Positions 14,930 to 19,323 of a DNA stretch of 19,323 bases are shown piece after piece. Within the stretch, counting starts at the first letter, position 1. Every line of letters starts with the position of its first letter. The stretch covers positions 1 through 19,323 of the forward strand of contig DAOTTX010000047.1 in NCBI GenBank assembly GCA_034437515.1, in the 5' to 3' direction. The notes beneath the pieces are model-generated. The model worked only from the letters and a program-made list of their open reading frames with translations, was not told the origin of the DNA and did no database searches. The stretch comes from DAOTTX01 sp034437515. GTDB taxonomy: Bacteria > Chloroflexota > Anaerolineae > Aggregatilineales > Phototrophicaceae. Both the position numbers and the translations under genes were made by a program.

Positions 14930-17659
14930 CTATGGCGTGACGGTAAAACCCGTGCCACCGTTCCACCCAGCGAGGCCGCCCGGCCCCCAGGCGTTCATGT
15001 ACCAGTCATAGCTACCGGCGTTAAGGTCGAGTGTGATCGTACACGTCCCGGCAGCGCAGACCGCGCCGGTTTCGTGCCACTCATAATGGACATAGCCGTT
15101 ATCCCCGCCGATGTAGATGTTATACCAGGCGGCATCCGGCTCGGCCTGCCAGGTCACAGCGACAGAACCGGCGGCGACCGTACCATTATCCACCGGGGTA
15201 GACTGCGTCACCGGCGCGGGTGCGTCGAGGCTGAGCGTGAACTCGAAGGGTGCGGTCGCCCACTCACTCAGGCCACCCGGCCCCCAGGCACCGACCCACC
15301 AGCTATACTCACCGTTCGGGATCCACCAGTTCGACTGAGTGACCGGCACCGTACAGGTCGCGCCATCACATACACCCTCGAACCCGGTCGCACCGTATTT
15401 CTCTACGATGGAATCTGTCGCAGCGAACCACTGATTCTGCGTGCTGTTCGGCCCGACCAGATAGACCTGATACCACTCGGCGTTCGGGTCGGCTTCCCAT
15501 TGGAAGGTCGGCGCGACATCATCGAGCGCCCCTTGCGGCGCGATGCGTTCGATCACATCCGGCGCGGGCGGCCCGCTGTAGAAGAACGTGTCCGTCCAAT
15601 CACTGAGGCCGCCCGGCCCCCAGGCTTGCATCCACCAGTCATAACGCCCGAAGGCATAGTCCGCTGCGGGGAGCTGGCAGGTGCCGCTGTTGCAGATCTG
15701 CGCGGCCTCGTACCACTGGTCACTGGCGTAGTCGCCCGGCCCGTCCAGCGCCACACGATACCACAGCGCGTTACTGTCCGCATCCCAGGCCAACGCGATG
15801 TTACCATCAAGTTCGTTGGCACCGTTGCCCGGTGTCATCCCGGTGATCTGCGGCGCATCCAGGCCGACCGTGAAGTTCTGCGGCATGGACGACGCGCTAC
15901 CGACCGTCTCTGCCCAGGACTGTACATACCAGGAATACTCCCCGTTGAGCAAACCATAGGCTTCATAGGACAGTTGGGCGGGGGTGAATTCGCAGTCATC
16001 ACCATTGCACAGGTCGTTTGCGGCGAGCCACTGCGTCAGCACCGTGCCACTGGAGCGTGTGATGGTGACGCCGTACCACTCGCCATCGTTGCCATCCCAG
16101 CGGAAGCCGGGGCGTACCGGCGCTGTCCCCAAACCACCGACGAGGCTCAAGTTACTCGGCCCATTGGCGGTGAAAAGTTCAACCGCACCGGCATCACAAC
16201 GCTGCCCCTGCGGACGCGGGAACCCACGTTGATCGACATTGACAAAGCACTGTCCCGCATCGACCGCCGGGCTGGTAGCGGTGATGTTGTGCGTCCAGGT
16301 CATGCCGCCGTTGTCGGCGAGGTCTTGCAGCAGCGGGTTGCCGTCTGCGGAACGGTTGGTAAAGCAACGCGCTTCCCGGTTGTAAGTCGGGTCTTTCGCC
16401 GGGAACTGGATGTTACCGCCGCCATCAACGATGTTGCCGTAACATTGCTCGTTGATCCACTGGAAGGTCGAGGTATTGTTGGCGATGATCGAGTTACGAA
16501 TAATCACCTGCCCGTTGCCCGTGCGGACGGCGCTGCCCTGCACGCCGGTTGCATTCTCGTAAAGTGTGACGTTGGTCAGCGTCATAGTCGCCGCACCGCT
16601 GTTGACGATGCCACCACCGTTGCCTTTCGCCGTATCAGGATCAGGGTTTGCCACCAGCGCATTACCGGAGCGATTCTCACTGAAGGTGCTGTTGGTGATC
16701 TGCGCGGTGAAGCTGGTATTGTTCTTGCTTTCGTGTGCCAACCCTCCCGCATTCCCCGTCGCGGTGTTGTTGTGGAACGTCGAACCTGTCACCACCAACG
16801 GATCATCAACACTGTAGACACCACCACCCTGCGTCCCGGCACTGTTACCGGAAAATGTCAGGTTAATCAGCGTTTCCCCGCCGATGTTGCGCGAGCCACC
16901 GGCGTTGAAGTATCCCCCACCTAGATAACCCGACGAATTGCCAAAAAAGGTCGAATTCTCGAACGTGAGTTGTCCGTTATCAATGTAGATCGCACCACCA
17001 CCGCCCGCGTTGGTATTGGTCGCGGTGTTGTTGGTATAGGCATTGTTAAGCAGATGCCCCGGCGTGATGAGGATGTTCATCACCCCACCATTGTTTGCTG
17101 CATTGTTGCTGAAGGTACTGTTTTCCACTTGCAGCCAATCCGCGTTACGGATGTGCAGCACACCACCGCCGTCATAGGTGCGGTTGCCCTCGGCAATGTT
17201 GTTGGTGAAGGTGCTGTCGTAGATTTCCAAACGGCGGTTGCCATAATGGAAGAAAATCGCGCCACCCTGACCGCCGTTCGGCAGACCGATAGCATCATCA
17301 GCGGCGACCGTCGCCCGCCCGCGTGTGAACGTCAAGCCGCGCAACGTCAAACTGCTATCGCTGCCCTGCTTTACGAGGATGATGCGCGTTTGATTTTGTC
17401 CGTCGAGCGTGACCTGACCGAGACCGTCAATCTCGTAGTCCTTCCCACCGTCGAACATTTTCTGCGTGGTCAGTGAAATCGTACCGCTGCACGAGAACGT
17501 GATCTTGCCACCGGCAGCGTTCACCTGCGCGACGGCATTATCCAGCGCGGCCTCGGTGCAACTGCTCACGGTCACATCAACCGCGTGCGTGGTCTGCTGG
17601 GGGAGTAAAAGTACGCCGCAAAGCAGCACACCTATGATAACCAATAGCTTACGACTCAT
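14930..17659 (-). CDS. Secreted right-handed beta-helix protein with four WGPGG tail repeats
   Basis: This 909-residue protein starts with a signal peptide (MSRKLLVIIGVLLCGVLLL, cleavage near THA-VD). A parallel beta-helix of about nine coils follows, marked by alternating GGA(I/V)-type and FxxN motifs (FTNN, FSNN, FFGN, FSGN, FHNN, FSEN), as in polymorphic outer-membrane-protein repeats. A choice-of-anchor-Q type end follows at about 440-497 (LADNGG, AVDAG, DQRGF, CDAGAVE). The tail consists of four modules of about 105 residues with Cys pairs at 551/556, 656/661, 764/769 and 868/873. Modules 2-4 share a Y-x-WW-x(2)-AWGPGGLS-x-W motif. There is no autotransporter barrel, sortase motif or PEP-CTERM, so it is free or held non-covalently. 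Carbohydrate or surface binding is a guess. The start at 17659 has AAGGA six nt upstream; the ATGs at 17677 and 17674 have none. Confidence 0.88.
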   Translation of the reverse strand: MSRKLLVIIGVLLCGVLLLPQQTTHAVDVTVSSCTEAALDNAVAQVNAAGGKITFSCSGTISLTTQKMFDGGKDYEIDGLGQVTLDGQNQTRIILVKQGSDSSLTLRGLTFTRGRATVAADDAIGLPNGGQGGAIFFHYGNRRLEIYDSTFTNNIAEGNRTYDGGGVLHIRNADWLQVENSTFSNNAANNGGVMNILITPGHLLNNAYTNNTATNTNAGGGGAIYIDNGQLTFENSTFFGNSSGYLGGGYFNAGGSRNIGGETLINLTFSGNSAGTQGGGVYSVDDPLVVTGSTFHNNTATGNAGGLAHESKNNTSFTAQITNSTFSENRSGNALVANPDPDTAKGNGGGIVNSGAATMTLTNVTLYENATGVQGSAVRTGNGQVIIRNSIIANNTSTFQWINEQCYGNIVDGGGNIQFPAKDPTYNREARCFTNRSADGNPLLQDLADNGGMTWTHNITATSPAVDAGQCFVNVDQRGFPRPQGQRCDAGAVELFTANGPSNLSLVGGLGTAPVRPGFRWDGNDGEWYGVTITRSSGTVLTQWLAANDLCNGDDCEFTPAQLSYEAYGLLNGEYSWYVQSWAETVGSASSMPQNFTVGLDAPQITGMTPGNGANELDGNIALAWDADSNALWYRVALDGPGDYASDQWYEAAQICNSGTCQLPAADYAFGRYDWWMQAWGPGGLSDWTDTFFYSGPPAPDVIERIAPQGALDDVAPTFQWEADPNAEWYQVYLVGPNSTQNQWFAATDSIVEKYGATGFEGVCDGATCTVPVTQSNWWIPNGEYSWWVGAWGPGGLSEWATAPFEFTLSLDAPAPVTQSTPVDNGTVAAGSVAVTWQAEPDAAWYNIYIGGDNGYVHYEWHETGAVCAAGTCTITLDLNAGSYDWYMNAWGPGGLAGWNGGTGFTVTP
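14955..16150 (-). repeat. Four-copy tandem domain repeat within the beta-helix gene
   Basis: Four units of about 105 codons encode the tail of the beta-helix protein. Three keep nearly identical DNA around the WGPGGL codons, near 14971, 15271 and 15606 (+ strand GGCC-GCCCGGCCCCCAGGC type). The first-encoded copy, near 15900, lacks this motif and is the most diverged. Confidence 0.7.
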
Positions 17660-17665
17660 TAGATA

Positions 17666-17672
17666 TCCTTCC
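17666..17672 (-). promoter_or_regulatory. Ribosome binding site deciding the beta-helix start
   Basis: GGAAGGA on the - strand lies six nt before the ATG at 17659. It argues against the two in-frame ATGs immediately upstream, which overlap or precede it. Confidence 0.75.
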
Positions 17673-17673
17673 A

Positions 17674-17695
17674 TCATGCATGACTATAGTACTAT
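17674..17695 (-). promoter_or_regulatory. Promoter region with two perfect palindromes before the beta-helix gene
   Basis: A -10-like TATAGT occupies 17688-17683 on the - strand and predicts initiation near 17676. The perfect 10-base palindrome ATAGTACTAT (17686-17695) touches its upstream edge and TCATGCATGA (17674-17683) covers the initiation point. Both are placed as an operator would be; no known regulator motif is recognised. Confidence 0.4.
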
Positions 17696-17724
17696 CCATG
17701 CTAAATTAATCCTTAATCAATTTT

Positions 17725-17748
17725 AACACCGCTTGTTTGTGCGGTGTT
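17725..17748. repeat. Perfect eight-pair hairpin in the beta-helix/reductase gap
   Basis: AACACCGC and GCGGTGTT pair perfectly around an eight-base T/G loop. Neither flank has a convincing T run, so it is not an obvious terminator. It lies between the reductase terminator and the beta-helix promoter. Confidence 0.5.
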
Positions 17749-17800
17749 GTATGGATTTATGCATGATGGTTTGAATCCGCCAACGGAGAAACAGAGAAGC

Positions 17801-17828
17801 AAAAACCGGGATGCATGGCGCACCCCGG
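17801..17828 (-). terminator. Rho-independent terminator of the ribonucleotide reductase gene
   Basis: On the - strand CCGGGGTGC and GCATCCCGG form a nine-pair stem (one G-U) with a five-base loop, followed by TTTTT. It lies 41 nt past the reductase stop and is the strongest terminator in the window. Confidence 0.85.
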
Positions 17829-17868
17829 CTTCGTAGTTCTCCTGGTTGCTGAAGACTGACAGCCTACA

Positions 17869-19323
17869 CTAACACTCGCTGTAGCCGCAGGTTAGGCACT
17901 TCCGGCAGCCCTCCGCACGGATCAATGAAATCGTCCCACAGGACGGACACATATCCGCACCGGAGACGACCACGTCTTTTTCCTCAGCCGGTTTGGGCTT
18001 CGGCAGGTCGGCGATCGGCAGATCAAGCTGTTCCGGCTCATCTTTGGGGAAGTAATACTCCTCCAACGCTCGTGCGACTGAATCCGGCAGCGAGATTACC
18101 CGGCGTTCACCGAAGCCAACGGAGCGCGCCCCACCGATGTCACGCAGTTGGTCGATGGTCAGCTTGAGCATTTCGCGGCGGTTGTGCGGTTCGGTCGTGC
18201 GCAGTGAGAGCGAGATCATGCGGCCCAGCCCCTCGGCGTCGGCTTGCAGGTCACTACCGGCTTTGCCCGGCGCGGTGATGAAAACCTCAAACGGATAGCC
18301 ATGTTCATCGCTGTTCATGGTGACGTAGGCGGTGCCGAACGGCGTCTGGCAGTTGACCGTCACGCCCCGCAACTTCGCCGGGCGCGGATAGACACGATGC
18401 GGCGTGGTCACCTGCTCGACCTTTTCGGCTTTCTTGCCTCTGGTCGTTTCCATCTCGGACTCAGCGCGTTCATCGCCCTTGAGCATCAACACCTGCTCGT
18501 CACGGCTCCCGTCACGATAGATCGTCCCGCCCTTACAACCGAGATCGTACATATACTCGTAAAGTTCGCGGGTCTGCTCCACTGTGTATTCGTTGGGGAC
18601 GTTGCACGTCTTGGAGATCGCCGAGTCAATCCATCGCTGGAAGGTCGCCTGCACACGCACATGCTCCGATGGCGTCAAGTCCATCGCCGTAGCGAAGTAA
18701 TCCGGTAGAGCTTCGGCATCGGGGTTGGCTTCATACCACTCTTGTGCGATCGGGATGCTCTCCTCATGCAGACCGAGACGGCTCTTACGGTAGTACACCC
18801 AGGAGAAGAACGGCTCGATGCCCGTGCTGGTGTTGACCATCGTGCCGGTGGTGCCGGTCGGCGCTTGGGTGAGCAAGGTCACATTGCGGATGCCCCGTTC
18901 GCGCACCAGTTCACGAATTTCTTCCGGCATGTGCTGCATGTAGCCACTTTCAAGGTACTTTTCCGCGTCAAACTGCGGGAACGCGCCTTTCTCTGCCGCG
19001 ATTTCGGTGCTGGTTTCGTAGGCATTCACGGCGATGAACTTGTAGATCTTGTCGATGAACTCGACCGACTCATCACCCCCGTAGCGGATGCCCAGACGGA
19101 TCATCAACTCCGCGATGCCCATCGTCCCCAGGCCGACGCGCCGTTCGCTGCCCTGTACCTGCGCATTCTCCTCGAAGAAATAGGGCGTGGTGTCAATCAC
19201 GTTGTCGAGGAAGCGTGTGGCATACCGAACGGATTGCGCCAGTTCATCCCAGGCGACATCGTGGTTTTTCTCGTCGTAAAAGCGTGAAAGATTTATTGCT
19301 CCTAAGTTGCAGACAGAGAATCC
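17869..19323 (-). CDS. nrdJ: Class II (adenosylcobalamin-dependent) ribonucleotide reductase, C-terminal part
   Basis: The frame is open from the right edge to a TAG at 17869, giving 484 residues; the start lies outside the window. The GTG at 19200 is internal, because coding continues upstream as GFSVCNLGAINLSRFYDEK, containing the catalytic loop Cys (thiyl radical site) of the CNLG(A/S)INL motif. APTGTTGTMVNTSTGIEP, about 170 residues later, is the phosphate-binding loop of the barrel. A TSCPD domain follows (GVTVNCQTPFGTAYVTMNSD through GGARSVGFGERR), which is typical of B12-dependent enzymes. The end is a Cys cluster (CPSCG, then EGCRKCLTCGYSEC) that serves as zinc site or redox shuttle. 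The enzyme reduces ribonucleotides to deoxyribonucleotides without an oxygen requirement. Class assignment rests on TSCPD and the tail; the cobalamin-binding part cannot be fully judged here. Confidence 0.92.
   Translation of the reverse strand, partial: GFSVCNLGAINLSRFYDEKNHDVAWDELAQSVRYATRFLDNVIDTTPYFFEENAQVQGSERRVGLGTMGIAELMIRLGIRYGGDESVEFIDKIYKFIAVNAYETSTEIAAEKGAFPQFDAEKYLESGYMQHMPEEIRELVRERGIRNVTLLTQAPTGTTGTMVNTSTGIEPFFSWVYYRKSRLGLHEESIPIAQEWYEANPDAEALPDYFATAMDLTPSEHVRVQATFQRWIDSAISKTCNVPNEYTVEQTRELYEYMYDLGCKGGTIYRDGSRDEQVLMLKGDERAESEMETTRGKKAEKVEQVTTPHRVYPRPAKLRGVTVNCQTPFGTAYVTMNSDEHGYPFEVFITAPGKAGSDLQADAEGLGRMISLSLRTTEPHNRREMLKLTIDQLRDIGGARSVGFGERRVISLPDSVARALEEYYFPKDEPEQLDLPIADLPKPKPAEEKDVVVSGADMCPSCGTISLIRAEGCRKCLTCGYSEC

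Noticed and set aside
14909..16924. A 671-codon open frame on the + strand across the beta-helix gene
   Set aside because: It is antisense to a gene with signal peptide, ribosome site and clear repeats. Its product is Arg/Pro/Val-rich with no domain, and long antisense frames are expected from the codon bias of GC-rich repeats.
14930..17659. Autotransporter reading of the beta-helix protein
   Set aside because: The C-terminus is a repeat module ending TGFTVTP with no outer-membrane barrel, and no Gram-negative secretion partner is visible.

Overview
The window is moderately GC-rich, densely packed bacterial DNA. It most resembles Chloroflexota (Anaerolineae-like). That placement is an inference from the gene set: tandem FemAB-type ligases, a class II ribonucleotide reductase with a TSCPD domain and C-terminal Cys cluster, a very large alpha-2-macroglobulin, and secreted proteins with Trp-rich WGPGG repeats. 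No rRNA, tRNA, CRISPR array, insertion sequence or phage gene was seen, and no intergenic gap exceeds about 200 bases.

Layout. The left part reads on the + strand: the tail of an unidentified gene (3-170); a secreted acidic protein in AT-richer DNA (260-1141); two tandem FemAB-family proteins 3 nt apart (1219-3312); and two tandem epoxide-hydrolase-type alpha/beta hydrolases joined by an ATGA overlap (3367-5087). From 5175 to the right edge every gene is on the - strand. In transcription order these are: the ribonucleotide reductase C-terminal part (19323-17869, ending in a strong terminator); a secreted beta-helix protein (17659-14930, ending in a UUCG-loop hairpin); a GvpU-like protein (14824-14306); a DUF218/SanA-like membrane protein (14242-13589) whose start fits a leaderless promoter; a YtxH-like small membrane protein (13544-13266, ending in a terminator); a 2079-residue alpha-2-macroglobulin (13124-6885, ending in a terminator); and a double zinc-ribbon single-pass membrane protein (6785-5175). 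The two gene blocks converge at about 5088-5174.

Theme. Most genes concern the cell envelope or outside of the cell: peptide cross-bridge type ligases, a SanA/DUF218 protein, a YtxH protein, a giant macroglobulin, a beta-helix protein, and a zinc-ribbon protein with a Cys-rich outer domain. The hydrolases and the reductase are metabolic. Nothing in the sequence ties the envelope genes into one pathway.

The observations most worth checking are: the macroglobulin has lost both residues of the thioester (Cys to Gly, Gln to Ser) and carries four N-terminal Ig-like domains plus an SH3b-like insertion; the beta-helix protein has four tail repeats of about 105 residues, each with a C-x4-C pair; a GvpU-like gene occurs with no gas-vesicle genes nearby; and an exact TATAAT sits at leaderless spacing before the DUF218 gene. 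I found no clear new multi-gene defence or mobile system.
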